Shown: piece by piece, positions 8,170 to 16,052 of the stretch
Layout: every line of letters starts with the position of its first letter
How positions within the stretch are numbered: the first letter of the stretch is position 1
NCBI GenBank assembly: GCA_002306375.1
Contig: DBRU01000023.1
Coordinates: 1 to 38,964 of the forward strand
Origin: Faecalibacterium sp. UBA1360
Lineage (GTDB): Bacteria > Bacillota > Clostridia > Oscillospirales > Ruminococcaceae
Reading direction: 5' to 3'
Length of the DNA stretch: 38,964 nucleotides
Position numbers and translations under genes: made by a program
Notes under the pieces: generated by a model
What the model saw: the letters and a program-made list of their open reading frames with translations, nothing else
Databases searched by the model: none
What the model was told of the DNA's origin: nothing

Positions 8170-9018
8170 TCAGGCTTTGCCGTTCACCGCGCCCGCGTAG
8201 GGCACCCAGGGGAATTTTTTGGCCGTTTCGATGTTGTAGGCTTCCAGGCTGCGCATCTGGGCCACCACATGGGGCATGTCCATGCGGGCGACCAGGTTTT
8301 CGATGAGTTCGCGGCCCTCGGCGGCCAGGGCCGCGCGGGCGGCTTCGTCGGGGATGACGGGGGTGCTCATGTGGTCCTTGTGGTCGCCGAAGCAGTAGCC
8401 GATGGCCGCGCTCTGGTAGGCCAGGGCGAAAATGTCGTTGAAGGGCGCGCAGCTCTGGGGGTCGTCGTGGTGGTATTCGGTGGTCAGGGGCACGTCGGCC
8501 AGGCGGCCCATCATGTCATAGGCGCCCACCGTGATGGCGTGGAAGCTGTCCATGGTTTTGAACAGGTCCCGGGCGCTGTGCATCATCTGCATGGTCAGGT
8601 CCATGTACAGGATGGGCACGCCGGTCTCGTCAAAGAAATCCCGCACCATGGGGCTGCAGGTCATGTGGGCCGGGCCGTGGAAGCTGATGTAGACCTGGCG
8701 CTTGAAGCCCTGGCGCAGCAGGCTGCGGGCAATGGCCCCCAGGTAGTCGATGCCCTGGCGGACACTGACCTGCACGGTGCCCCGGCCCGAAGCCGTGGCC
8801 CCGGCATAGAAATAGGGCAGGCCGGTGAGCACCAGACCGTCGCAGGCTTCGGCCATTTTCAGGGCGTAGGCTTCGCTGATGACGGTCTCGCTGTCCAGGG
8901 GCAGGCCGCCGTGCAGTTCCACGGTGCCCACGGGCACGATGATGATGTCGTTGCGGGTCAGGTATTCTTCCACCTCGCTGTTGAGCATGCGGGGCAGGAT
9001 CCGTGTGCGCAGTTCCAT
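8170..9018 (-). CDS. Creatininase/creatinine amidohydrolase family protein
   Basis: 282 residues, the usual size for PF02633, a fold of metal-dependent amidohydrolases (creatininase, formamide hydrolases of cofactor pathways). The metal-binding signature is PVGTVELHGGLPLDSE, with Glu34, His36 and Asp42 in the ligand positions. The second conserved block, normally NGHGGN, reads SFHGPAHM with His114, so the active-site surroundings are divergent. A late segment rich in His and Asp (TEYHHDDPQS, GDHKDHMS) is unusual and could hold extra metal. The ATG at 9018 has GAGAGGAG 8 nt upstream. It follows the amidohydrolase remnant by 24 nt on the same strand, which suggests they once formed an operon whose promoter has been lost. 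The substrate is unknown; creatinine itself is not implied. Confidence 0.8.
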   Translation of the reverse strand: MELRTRILPRMLNSEVEEYLTRNDIIIVPVGTVELHGGLPLDSETVISEAYALKMAEACDGLVLTGLPYFYAGATASGRGTVQVSVRQGIDYLGAIARSLLRQGFKRQVYISFHGPAHMTCSPMVRDFFDETGVPILYMDLTMQMMHSARDLFKTMDSFHAITVGAYDMMGRLADVPLTTEYHHDDPQSCAPFNDIFALAYQSAAIGYCFGDHKDHMSTPVIPDEAARAALAAEGRELIENLVARMDMPHVVAQMRSLEAYNIETAKKFPWVPYAGAVNGKA

Positions 9019-9042
9019 TTGTATGACTCCTCTCGGTTGGGT

Positions 9043-9335
9043 TTACAGGCCGAAAACGCGGCGGGCGTTTTCGCGGCAGACAGCTTGATGGGCGGCACGG
9101 CTCAGGCGGCCTTCTTCGCATTGGCGGTCCAGCCAGGCCCCCAGAGGGAACACCATTTCGGTGTTGACCATGTCGGTGGCAAAGAACAGCCGGTCGGCGT
9201 AGCGCTCCAGAAAGGCCAGGCCGAAATCCAGGTCCCGCATGATCGCGCAGCCGGCGCTGTTGGCGCTCAGGTCGCCGTACAGGTTGGGGTACTTCTCAAA
9301 CAGCTGTGGCACCCGGCCACCGGGCGTCACCGGGC
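9043..9335 (-). pseudogene. 5'-truncated amidohydrolase (PF04909 type)
   Basis: Only about 97 C-terminal codons remain of a TIM-barrel amidohydrolase that is normally 270-330 residues. Visible are VTPGGRVPQLFEKYPNLYGD (strand-helix segment), the aspartate-bearing RLFFATDMV segment and the C-terminal ENARRVFGL typical of the family. Upstream of the GPVTPGG segment the frame stays open but encodes the complement of an alcohol dehydrogenase gene end, not amidohydrolase sequence. All N-terminal metal ligands are therefore gone and the product cannot be active. The break point falls in GGGCCC around 9332-9337, shared by both partners. It precedes the creatininase gene, its probable former operon partner. 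A misassembly joining two loci would look the same. Confidence 0.75.
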
Positions 9336-9468
9336 CCTGATCGCGGCGGGCCGCCTCGACACCGCCCCGCTGATCACCCACACCTACCCCTTGTGCCGCA
9401 TCGCCGAAGCCTACGACCTGTTCGAGCACCGGCGGGACGGGGTCATCAAGGTGGCGGTGGAGTGCTGA
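9333..9468 (+). pseudogene. Detached 3' end of a zinc alcohol dehydrogenase gene
   Basis: These 136 bases match the 3' end of the intact dehydrogenase gene at 36192-36327 (opposite strand) with about 5 differences. They encode ALIAAGRLDTAPLITHTYPL and the shared C-terminus ending in KVAVEC with TGA at 9466-9468. The similarity continues only a few bases past the stop and ends abruptly on the 5' side at the amidohydrolase junction. There is no start codon, NAD-binding fold or zinc site, so it is a remnant of a duplicated or deleted gene. Confidence 0.8.
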
Positions 9469-9483
9469 GCCCCGGATCACGGC

Positions 9484-9512
9484 TTGTGCGGGCAGGGAAA
9501 ACATGATAAAAT
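9484..9512 (+). promoter_or_regulatory. Promoter of the FadR-type regulator
   Basis: TTGTGC (9484-9489), 17-bp spacer, TAAAAT (9507-9512). The start would fall near 9519, inside the CTTGAAAACAAG palindrome, as expected for an autorepressed gene. Confidence 0.55.
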
Positions 9513-9517
9513 TGATT

Positions 9518-9529
9518 CTTGAAAACAAG
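9518..9529. promoter_or_regulatory. Candidate FadR-type operator CTTGAAAACAAG
   Basis: A perfect 4-bp armed palindrome at the predicted transcription start of the regulator gene. Eleven of its bases (CTTGAAAACAA) recur at 10475-10485 over the -35 box of the gntP promoter. Recurrence at both promoters of one regulon is the argument for an operator; binding is inferred. Confidence 0.5.
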
Positions 9530-9580
9530 CCGCTGCGCGGCTTGCCCATACCCCGCGGCAGACCCGGAAAGGACCCGACC

Positions 9581-10318
9581 ATGCAACATTCGATCGAAAC
9601 CCCCAAAAAACTGCTGGGCGCACAGGTGGAGGACGCCCTGATGACCTACATTTTGCAGACCCCGGTGGAAGTGGGCCAGAAACTGCCCAACGAGTTTGAG
9701 CTGGCCCAAATGTTCGACGTGGGGCGCAGCACCATCCGGGAGGCCGTGAAGGGCCTGGCCACCAAAGGCGTGCTGGAAGTGCGCCGGGGCGACGGCACCT
9801 ATGTGCAGAGCCACTGGACCCTGGACGACGACCCGCTGGGTCTGTCCCGCCTGAACGACAAGTTCACCCTGGCCCTGGAACTGTTCGACGTGCGCCTGAT
9901 GCTGGAACCCGACATTGCAGCCCTGGCCGCCGAGCGGGCCACCGAGGAGGAAATGCGCAACCTGCGCCGCCTGTGCGACGAGGTGGAAAGCACCTATCTG
10001 TCCGGCGAGAACCACATCCCCAAGGATGTGGAGTTCCACACCTGCATCGCCAGGTGCAGCAAAAACCGGGTGGTGGAGATGCTCATCCCCACCATCACGT
10101 CGGCGGTCATGACCTTTGCAAACCTGACCCACCGCCAGCTTATGCAGGAGACCATCGAGACCCACCGCGCGGTGACCGACGCCATCCTGGCCCGGGACTC
10201 CACCGGCGCGCGCTGCGCCATGGTCATGCACCTGACTTACAACCGTCAGGCCCTGCTGCGCATGCGCCGGGAACAGCAGCTGGCGGCCGGCGCCCCGGAG
10301 ACAAAGGATAAAACGTAA
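9581..10318 (+). CDS. GntR-superfamily regulator, FadR subfamily
   Basis: 245 residues. An N-terminal winged helix-turn-helix (about 12-78; LPNEFELAQMFDVGRSTIRE, then the wing GVLEVRRGDGTYV) is followed by an all-helical FCD ligand domain (about 95-230). The FCD metal site is represented by DVEFHTCIARCSKN and the late ETHRAVTDAI. Members of this class are usually repressors of sugar-acid catabolism released by the acid or a keto-deoxy derivative. The ATG at 9581 is chosen because GGAAAGGA lies 7 nt upstream; an in-frame ATG at 9503 overlaps the promoter and lacks a binding site. It precedes gntP and the dehydratase, separated from them by a terminator and their own promoter, and is very likely their repressor. 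Confidence 0.88.
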   Translation: MQHSIETPKKLLGAQVEDALMTYILQTPVEVGQKLPNEFELAQMFDVGRSTIREAVKGLATKGVLEVRRGDGTYVQSHWTLDDDPLGLSRLNDKFTLALELFDVRLMLEPDIAALAAERATEEEMRNLRRLCDEVESTYLSGENHIPKDVEFHTCIARCSKNRVVEMLIPTITSAVMTFANLTHRQLMQETIETHRAVTDAILARDSTGARCAMVMHLTYNRQALLRMRREQQLAAGAPETKDKT

Positions 10319-10333
10319 GATGTATTAAATGGG

Positions 10334-10380
10334 AATCGCCCCCGAAACACCAAAAACTGGTGGTTCCGGGGGCGATTTTG
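10334..10380 (+). terminator. Rho-independent terminator after the FadR-type gene
   Basis: Stem AATCGCCCCCG (10334-10344) with CGGGGGCGATT (10367-10377), extended inwards by ACACC/GGTGG pairing and followed by TTTTG. It separates the regulator from the gntP transcript. Confidence 0.8.
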
Positions 10381-10474
10381 CAAATTTCTGGACCCAAACA
10401 TCGGTCGTTTTGCAATAGAAAGAGGTGACTTGTTTGTGCGCATCGTAGAAAATCCATAAAATATCTGACGAATC

Positions 10475-10504
10475 CTTGAAAACAACGGGAGAATGTGCTA
10501 GTCT
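10475..10504 (+). promoter_or_regulatory. Promoter of gntP-dehydratase operon with overlapping operator copy
   Basis: TTGAAA (10476-10481), 17-bp spacer and TAGTCT (10499-10504), with a TG one base upstream of the -10 (extended form). CTTGAAAACAA at 10475-10485 overlaps the -35 box and matches the site at the regulator's own start point. The -10 box is poor, so the exact assignment is moderate. Confidence 0.45.
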
Positions 10505-10520
10505 GTGAACAGAAAAGGTA

Positions 10521-10585
10521 AGACGTCTGATAAATAAGAACGGAAGCCAGCGAGGAGGGGAGGAAAATGCTGCATCCATCAGACG
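10521..10585. repeat. Inverted repeat in the gntP leader
   Basis: CGTCTGAT (10524-10531) is repeated inverted as ATCAGACG (10578-10585) across 46 bases. The left arm overlaps the palindrome AGACGTCT (10521-10528). It lies in the 130-nt untranslated leader, where it could be an RNA stem or a second operator. Nothing else recognisable is in this leader apart from the gntP ribosome binding site. Confidence 0.4.
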
Positions 10586-10635
10586 ACTTCGCGGACGGAC
10601 AACCATTCTTAACCATTGTGAAGGAGTGAAATCTT

Positions 10636-11994
10636 GTGGCAGATATGATCGTTATGGACCCCGCCCGTCTGGTGGCGGCGGCTGTCATCGGCCTGATCGT
10701 CCTGTTGGTCCTTATCATCAAGTTCAAAGTACATGCCATGATCTCGATCTTGGTGGGCGCCATTACCATCGGCCTGATCGCCGGCATGCCCGCCGCCGAC
10801 ATCATCACCGCGGTGAACGACGGCATCGGCAACACCCTCAAGGGCATCGCCCTGCTGGTGGGGCTGGGGTCCATGTTCGGCGCCATCCTGGAAGCCTCCG
10901 GCGGCGCGCAGACCCTGGCCGTGACCATGGTGCGCAAGTTCGGCGACCAAAAGGCTGCCTGGGCCCTGGGCATCACGGGCCTGGTCATCGCCATGCCGGT
11001 GTTCTTTGACGCCGGGCTCATCATCCTGATCCCCCTGGCCTTCTCCCTGGCCAAGCGCACCGGCCGTTCCTCCCTGTTCTACGCCATCCCTCTGCTGGCG
11101 GGCCTGGCCGTGGGCCACGCCTTCATCCCGCCCACGCCCGGCCCTGTTCTGGTGGCCACCATGCTGGGCGTGGACCTGGGCTGGGTCATTCTGGTGGGCA
11201 TTTTCTGCGGCGTGTTTGCCATGATCGTGGCCGGTCCCATCTGGGGCGCCTACTGCGGCAAAAAGTACCAGGTCCCCGTGCCCGCCCATGTGGCCGATCA
11301 GCAGGACTTTGACGAAAGCAAGCTGCCCCCCTTCGGCACCATCGTGGCCATCATCCTGATCCCCTTGCTCTTCATCATCATCGACTCTGTGTGCGGCGTG
11401 CTGCTGCCCGCCGAACACATCGTCAGCGTGGTGTTCGGCTTCCTGGGCGAGCCCTTCGTGGCCCTGCTCATCGCCACCATCGTGGCCATGCTGGTGCTGG
11501 GCCTCAAGCACGGCTACACCATGGAACAGCTGGAAAAGATCATGACCAAATCCCTTGAGCCCACCGGTCTGATCCTGCTGGTCACCGCCTGCGGCGGCGT
11601 GCTGCGCTATACCCTGCAATACTCCGGCCTGGGCGACGTTATCGGCCAGGCGGTGGCCTCGGTCAATATGCCGCTGGTGGTGCTGGCCTTTGTGGTGGCC
11701 GTGCTGGTGCGCATCAGCGTGGGCTCCGCCACCGTGGCCATGACCATGGCCGCCGGCATTGTGGCGTCCATCCCCGGCATTTCCGGGCTGTCCCCGCTGT
11801 ACCTGGCCTGCGTCACCGCGGCTGTGGCCGGCGGCGCCACGGTCTGCTCTCACTTCAACGACTCCGGCTTCTGGCTGGTCAAGTCTCTGGTCGGCCTGGA
11901 CGAAAAGACCACCCTCAAGACCTGGACCATCATGGAGACGCTGGTCGGCGTCACCGGTTTCCTGATCGCGCTGGTCATCTCTTTCTTTGCGTAA
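10636..11994 (+). CDS. gntP: GntP-family gluconate/sugar-acid:H+ symporter
   Basis: 452 residues, the family's usual length, with about 12-14 hydrophobic segments. Family marks are the early GIGNTLKGIALLVGLGSMFG, the motif MPVFFDAGLIILIPLAFSLA, GHAFIPPTPGPV, and the late SATVAMTMAAGIV and SHFNDSGFWLVK. GntP proteins import gluconate, ketogluconate, idonate or other aldonates across the cytoplasmic membrane. The start is GTG at 10636, supported by AAGGAG 9 nt upstream; the first ATG, three codons later, is less well placed. The dehydratase gene begins 48 nt after the stop and is evidently cotranscribed, so the imported acid is probably its substrate. The permease family is certain; which aldonate is carried is not. 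Confidence 0.92.
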   Translation: MADMIVMDPARLVAAAVIGLIVLLVLIIKFKVHAMISILVGAITIGLIAGMPAADIITAVNDGIGNTLKGIALLVGLGSMFGAILEASGGAQTLAVTMVRKFGDQKAAWALGITGLVIAMPVFFDAGLIILIPLAFSLAKRTGRSSLFYAIPLLAGLAVGHAFIPPTPGPVLVATMLGVDLGWVILVGIFCGVFAMIVAGPIWGAYCGKKYQVPVPAHVADQQDFDESKLPPFGTIVAIILIPLLFIIIDSVCGVLLPAEHIVSVVFGFLGEPFVALLIATIVAMLVLGLKHGYTMEQLEKIMTKSLEPTGLILLVTACGGVLRYTLQYSGLGDVIGQAVASVNMPLVVLAFVVAVLVRISVGSATVAMTMAAGIVASIPGISGLSPLYLACVTAAVAGGATVCSHFNDSGFWLVKSLVGLDEKTTLKTWTIMETLVGVTGFLIALVISFFA

Positions 11995-12042
11995 AACCTG
12001 CGACGCCCTGTTTTTCCTCAACTGAAAGGAGCGTTTTGTATC

Positions 12043-13797
12043 ATGTCTGAACTGAAAAGCCAACAAATGCGCAAGCTGGCCCCCGAACTGGACCCGCTGC
12101 GCATCGGTACCGGCTGGAAACCGGAAGATCTTGCCAAGCCCCAGGTCATCATCGAAAGCACCGCCGGCGACAGCCATCCCGGCAGCGGACACCTGAGCAT
12201 CCTGGTGGAGGAAGTGCGCAAAGGCGTGGCGGCGGCGGGCGGCTTTGGCGCCCGGTACGCCTGCACCGACATGTGCGACGGCGAAAGCCAGGGCACCGAC
12301 GGCATCAATTACAGCCTGGCCAGCCGCGAGATGATCGCCAACATGATCGAGATCCACGCCAACGCCACGCCCTTTGACGCGGGCGTCTACCTGGCCAGCT
12401 GCGACAAGGGCCTGCCCGGCAGCCTGATGGGTCTTTTGCGGGTGGACATCCCCTCGGTGGTGGTGCCCGGCGGCACCATGAACGCCGGCCCCGACATGCT
12501 CACCCTGGAACAGCTGGGCATGTACAGCGCCAAATATGAGCGGGGCGAGATCGACGAGGCCAAGCTCAACTGGGCCAAGTGCAACGCCTGCCCCAGCTGC
12601 GGCGCGTGCAGCTTCATCGGCACCGCCTCCACCATGCAGATCATGGCCGAGGCCCTGGGCCTGGCCCTGCCCGGCAGCGCCCTGATGCCCGCCACCAGCC
12701 CCGACCTGCTGGCCTACGCCCGCCAGGCCGGCCAGCGGGCCGTGGCCATGGCCGGCGACGAGTCCATGCGCCCCTCCCGCATCGTGAACCTGCACAGCTT
12801 CGAAAACGCCATCCTGGTCCACGCGGCGGTATCCGGTTCCACCAACTGCCTGCTGCACATCCCGGCCATTGCCCACGAACTGGGCATCGAGATCACCGGC
12901 GATACCTTCGACCGGCTGCATCGGGGCGCGCGGTACCTGCTGGACGTGCGCCCGGCCGGGCGCTGGCCCGCCGAGTGCTTCTACTACGCCGGCGGCGTGC
13001 CCGCCATCATGGAGCAGATCCGCGATCATTTGCATCTGGACGTGATGACCGTCACCGGCAAGACCCTGGGCGAAAACCTGGACGAGCTCAAGGCCAACGG
13101 CTTCTATGAGCGGTGCGGGCGCTGGCTGGACGAATTCAACGCCCGGTACGGGTGCAGCATCACCCAGGCGGACATCATCCGCCCCGCCGGCCAGGCCCTG
13201 GGCACCGATGGCTCCATTGCCATCCTCAAGGGAAATCTGGCGCCCGAGGGCGCGGTCATCAAGCACACCGCCTGCCCCAAAGAAATGTTCAAGGCCGTGC
13301 TGCGGGCCCGCCCCTTCGACAGCGAGGAAGAATGCTTGGACGCCGTTTTGCATCATAAAGTGGAAAAGGGCGACGCCGTCTTTATCCGCTACGAAGGCCC
13401 CAAGGGCTCCGGCATGCCGGAAATGTTCTACACCTCCGAGGCCATCTCCTCCGACAAGGAGCTGGGCCGCGCCATCGCCCTGATCACCGACGGCCGCTTC
13501 TCCGGCGCGTCCACCGGCCCGGTCATTGGCCATTGCAGCCCCGAAGCCGCCGACGGCGGCCCCATCGCCCTGGTGGAGGAAGGGGACCTGATCGAGATCG
13601 ACGTGTTTGGCCGCAAGCTGAACATTGTGGGCATCGCGGGCCAGCCCATGACCCCCGAAGAAGTGGACGCCGTTCTGGCCCGGCGCAAGGCCGCCTGGAG
13701 ACCCAAACCCCGCAAATACAAGTCGGGCGTTCTGCGGCTGTTCAGCGAACTGGCCGCCAGCCCCATGAAGGGCGCTTATCTGGACTACCCCGACTGA
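12043..13797 (+). CDS. IlvD/Edd-family sugar-acid dehydratase
   Basis: 584 residues. The family uses an iron-sulfur cluster to remove water from dihydroxy acids. Cluster cysteines can be placed in TDMCDGE, in ASCDKGLPGS (Cys120) and in the NACPSCGACS block (Cys186 in PSCGAC). The C-terminal half has TDGRFSGASTGPVIGH, equivalent to the conserved DGRFSG block. The AAAGGAG ribosome binding site is 11 nt before ATG 12043. The protein could in principle be dihydroxyacid dehydratase of valine synthesis, but there are no ilv neighbours, and the GntP permease and FadR-type regulator point to an aldonate such as gluconate, galactonate, xylonate or arabinonate, giving a 2-keto-3-deoxy acid. The kinase and aldolase that should follow are not in the window. 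Confidence 0.85.
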   Translation: MSELKSQQMRKLAPELDPLRIGTGWKPEDLAKPQVIIESTAGDSHPGSGHLSILVEEVRKGVAAAGGFGARYACTDMCDGESQGTDGINYSLASREMIANMIEIHANATPFDAGVYLASCDKGLPGSLMGLLRVDIPSVVVPGGTMNAGPDMLTLEQLGMYSAKYERGEIDEAKLNWAKCNACPSCGACSFIGTASTMQIMAEALGLALPGSALMPATSPDLLAYARQAGQRAVAMAGDESMRPSRIVNLHSFENAILVHAAVSGSTNCLLHIPAIAHELGIEITGDTFDRLHRGARYLLDVRPAGRWPAECFYYAGGVPAIMEQIRDHLHLDVMTVTGKTLGENLDELKANGFYERCGRWLDEFNARYGCSITQADIIRPAGQALGTDGSIAILKGNLAPEGAVIKHTACPKEMFKAVLRARPFDSEEECLDAVLHHKVEKGDAVFIRYEGPKGSGMPEMFYTSEAISSDKELGRAIALITDGRFSGASTGPVIGHCSPEAADGGPIALVEEGDLIEIDVFGRKLNIVGIAGQPMTPEEVDAVLARRKAAWRPKPRKYKSGVLRLFSELAASPMKGAYLDYPD

Positions 13798-13870
13798 TCG
13801 GCTTGCCGCCCACGGCAGGATTGGCCTCTCTTCCCGGCGCGGGAGGGCCGGCGGCCCCCCGTGTTCCGCA

Positions 13871-13913
13871 ACGCAGAACCCCCCGGCTTTCAAAGCCGGG
13901 GGGTTCTGCGTTT
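13871..13913 (+). terminator. Rho-independent terminator after the dehydratase gene
   Basis: Twenty-base complementary arms (13871-13890 and 13892-13911, core AACCCCCCGGCTTT) form a very stable hairpin. The trailing T-run is only GTTTG. It ends the gntP-dehydratase operon. Confidence 0.8.
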
Positions 13914-13940
13914 GCGGCGGGAACAGCGCAAAAAACACCG

Positions 13941-13969
13941 TTGCAACCGGCCGCCGGGCTGGGTATAAT
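13941..13969 (+). promoter_or_regulatory. Consensus promoter of the GH31 gene
   Basis: TTGCAA (13941-13946), 17-bp spacer, perfect TATAAT (13964-13969). The start near 13976 leaves a leader of about 47 nt. No clear operator repeat was seen, so the gene may be expressed without local control. Confidence 0.8.
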
Positions 13970-14022
13970 GGGGGCAGAAAAACCATGCGGGGGGCCGCGC
14001 CCCCGGAAAAGGAAGGGTTTGT

Positions 14023-15990
14023 ATGGGCTTTACGATCCGGGACGACAGCATCTATTTTGTGCGCGCGGGCGAGGCCGTGCGCCTTTCGGCCTGCGGGCCG
14101 GACTGCGTGCGCTTCCAGGCCGCGCCGGGCGGGCGCATCCTTGACCAAAACTGGACCCTGATGCCCCGGCAGGTCCCGGCCCGGGCCCGGGTCGAGGAAG
14201 GCCGGGCTGTGCTCGAGACCGGCAGCATGCGCGCCGAACTGTATGAAAACGGCAAGACCGTCTACTACCACCGGGGCCGCAAGATCCTGGAAGAGCAGAA
14301 CGAGCTGACCTTTGACCAGGGCTACCGCACCTACCGCAACACGGGCAGCGACCTGTGGCGGGCCCGGGTGCGCTTTTGCCCCCACGAGGCCGAGCACTTT
14401 TACGGTCTGGGCCACGAACCCACCGACTGCTTCGACCTCAAGGGCTGCACCATCGACCTGCGCCACGTCAACGCCAAGTGCGCCATGCCCTTTGTGTATT
14501 CCTCGCTGGGGTACGGCTTTTTGTGGAACCAGCCCTCCACCGGCCGGTGCGAGCTGGCCGCCAACCGCACCTGCTGGGTCAGCGACGCCACCCGCCAGGT
14601 GGACTACGTGGTCATGGGCGGCGACCCCCGGCAGGCGGCAGGGGCCCTGGCCGACCTGACCGGCCACGCCCCCCAGATGCCCGACTGGGGCCTGGGGTTC
14701 TGGCAGTGCCGCCTACGGTACGAGACCCAGGACCAGGTGCTGGCCGTGGCCCGGCGGTACAAGGAGCTGGGCATCCCGCTGGACGTCATCGTGGTGGACT
14801 ACTTCCACTGGACCGAACAGGGCGACTACCGCTTTGACCCCAAATACTGGCCCGACCCAAAGGCCATGGCCGACGAGCTGCACGCCATGGGCACCAAACT
14901 CATGGTGTCCATGTGGCCCACCATCAACGAAAAGAGCGAAAATTACCGGCACATGCTGGACAACAACCTGCTGATCCGCACGGTCAGCGGGTCCAACCGG
15001 GTGTTTGAATTCTACGGTCCCCAGGCCGAGATCGACGTGACCAACCCCGACACCCGGGCCTTTGTGTGGCAGCGCCTGAAGGAAAACTACCTGGACAAGG
15101 GCGTGGACTGCCTGTGGTTCGACGAGGCCGAGCCCGAGATCCGCCCCGAACACTTCGACAACCTGATCTTCGACGCCGGCCCGGGCAGCGAGGTGGCGCT
15201 GCTTTACCCCTACTACTACAACCAGCTGGTGTACGACGGCATGCGCTCCCTGGGCCGGCAGGACATCCTGACCTTGTCCCGCTGCGCCTACCCGGGCGTG
15301 CAGCGGTTCGGCGCGCTGGTGTGGTCGGGGGACATCCCCTCCACCTTCGACAGCCTGCGCAAGCAGGTCAAGTCGGGGCTGAACATGGCCATGTGCGGCA
15401 TCCCCTGGTGGACCACCGACATCGGCGGCTTTTACGGCGGCGACATCGAAAGCGAGGAGTTCCGGGAACTGATCGTGCGGTGGTTCCAGTTCGGGCTGTT
15501 CTGCCCGGTCATGCGCCTGCACGGCAGCCGGCAGGGCCGGGACAGCACCCGGGACATCATCGAGCCCACGGGCGGCGACAACGAGCTGTGGAGCTTCGGC
15601 GAGCGGGACTTCGGCATCCTGCGGGACCTGGTGCTGCTGCGCGGGCGTCTGCGCCCTTACCTGCGCCGGGAAATGGACAAGGCCAGCGCCACCGGCGTGC
15701 CGGTCATGCGGCCCCTGTTCTTCGACTGGCCCGGGGACCCCGAATGCCTCAAGCTGGGGGACCAGTACATGTTCGGGGACGACATCCTGTTTGCCCCGAT
15801 CCTGACGCCCGGCAGCGGCGGCGCGGTCAGCCGCCGGGTCTACCTGCCCCAGGGACAGTGGGTGCTGACCCGGGACGGGACCGTATACGAGGGCGGCTGG
15901 CGCCAGGTCAGCGCCGAGCTGGACCAGTTCATCGCCTTTGTGAAAAAGGGGTCCGACGTGCTGGCGGCCTTTGCCCCCCAGGCTGAATAA
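14023..15990 (+). CDS. GH31 alpha-glycosidase (alpha-glucosidase/alpha-xylosidase type)
   Basis: 655 residues, single-domain GH31 length, without signal peptide. An N-terminal beta-sandwich (about 1-210; EHFYGLGHEPTDCFDLKG) precedes the barrel. Substrate-site blocks are IPLDVIVVDYFHW, the nucleophile motif CLWFDEAEPE with Asp367, the acid/base motif WSGDI with Asp437, and PWWTTDIGGF. The DEAEPE form of the nucleophile block is commoner in alpha-xylosidase-like and sulfoquinovosidase-like branches than in maltases, so an alpha-xylosidase or atypical alpha-glucosidase is as likely as a maltase. AAAAGGAAGG lies 7 nt before ATG 14023. It is transcribed alone from its own promoter and ends at a bidirectional terminator. 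Confidence 0.9.
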   Translation: MGFTIRDDSIYFVRAGEAVRLSACGPDCVRFQAAPGGRILDQNWTLMPRQVPARARVEEGRAVLETGSMRAELYENGKTVYYHRGRKILEEQNELTFDQGYRTYRNTGSDLWRARVRFCPHEAEHFYGLGHEPTDCFDLKGCTIDLRHVNAKCAMPFVYSSLGYGFLWNQPSTGRCELAANRTCWVSDATRQVDYVVMGGDPRQAAGALADLTGHAPQMPDWGLGFWQCRLRYETQDQVLAVARRYKELGIPLDVIVVDYFHWTEQGDYRFDPKYWPDPKAMADELHAMGTKLMVSMWPTINEKSENYRHMLDNNLLIRTVSGSNRVFEFYGPQAEIDVTNPDTRAFVWQRLKENYLDKGVDCLWFDEAEPEIRPEHFDNLIFDAGPGSEVALLYPYYYNQLVYDGMRSLGRQDILTLSRCAYPGVQRFGALVWSGDIPSTFDSLRKQVKSGLNMAMCGIPWWTTDIGGFYGGDIESEEFRELIVRWFQFGLFCPVMRLHGSRQGRDSTRDIIEPTGGDNELWSFGERDFGILRDLVLLRGRLRPYLRREMDKASATGVPVMRPLFFDWPGDPECLKLGDQYMFGDDILFAPILTPGSGGAVSRRVYLPQGQWVLTRDGTVYEGGWRQVSAELDQFIAFVKKGSDVLAAFAPQAE

Positions 15991-16003
15991 AAACCAAAAA
16001 GCA

Positions 16004-16041
16004 GCCCCCCGGGCCGGTTTTTCCGGCCCGGGGGGCATTTT
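16004..16041. terminator. Bidirectional terminator between GH31 and GH1 genes
   Basis: GCCCCCCGGGCCGG (16004-16017) pairs with 16023-16036 around a TTTTT loop. ATTTTTG follows on the plus strand, and CTGCTTTTTGG on the minus strand, so both convergent genes are served. Confidence 0.9.
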
Positions 16042-16052
16042 TGCATGGAAGC

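Noticed and set aside
9503..9580. Upstream in-frame start of the FadR-type regulator
   Set aside because: The ATG at 9503 lies in the promoter spacer, lacks a ribosome binding site, and its extra residues are not family-like.
12043..13797. Naming the dehydratase ilvD (valine/isoleucine synthesis)
   Set aside because: No branched-chain amino acid genes are nearby, while the GntP permease and FadR-type regulator indicate sugar-acid use.
10609..14667. A 1352-codon open frame on the minus strand opposite gntP, the dehydratase and GH31
   Set aside because: Composition is Gly/His/Gln/Ala-rich without domains, and it runs across three well-supported genes, two terminators and two promoters; it is a bias artefact.
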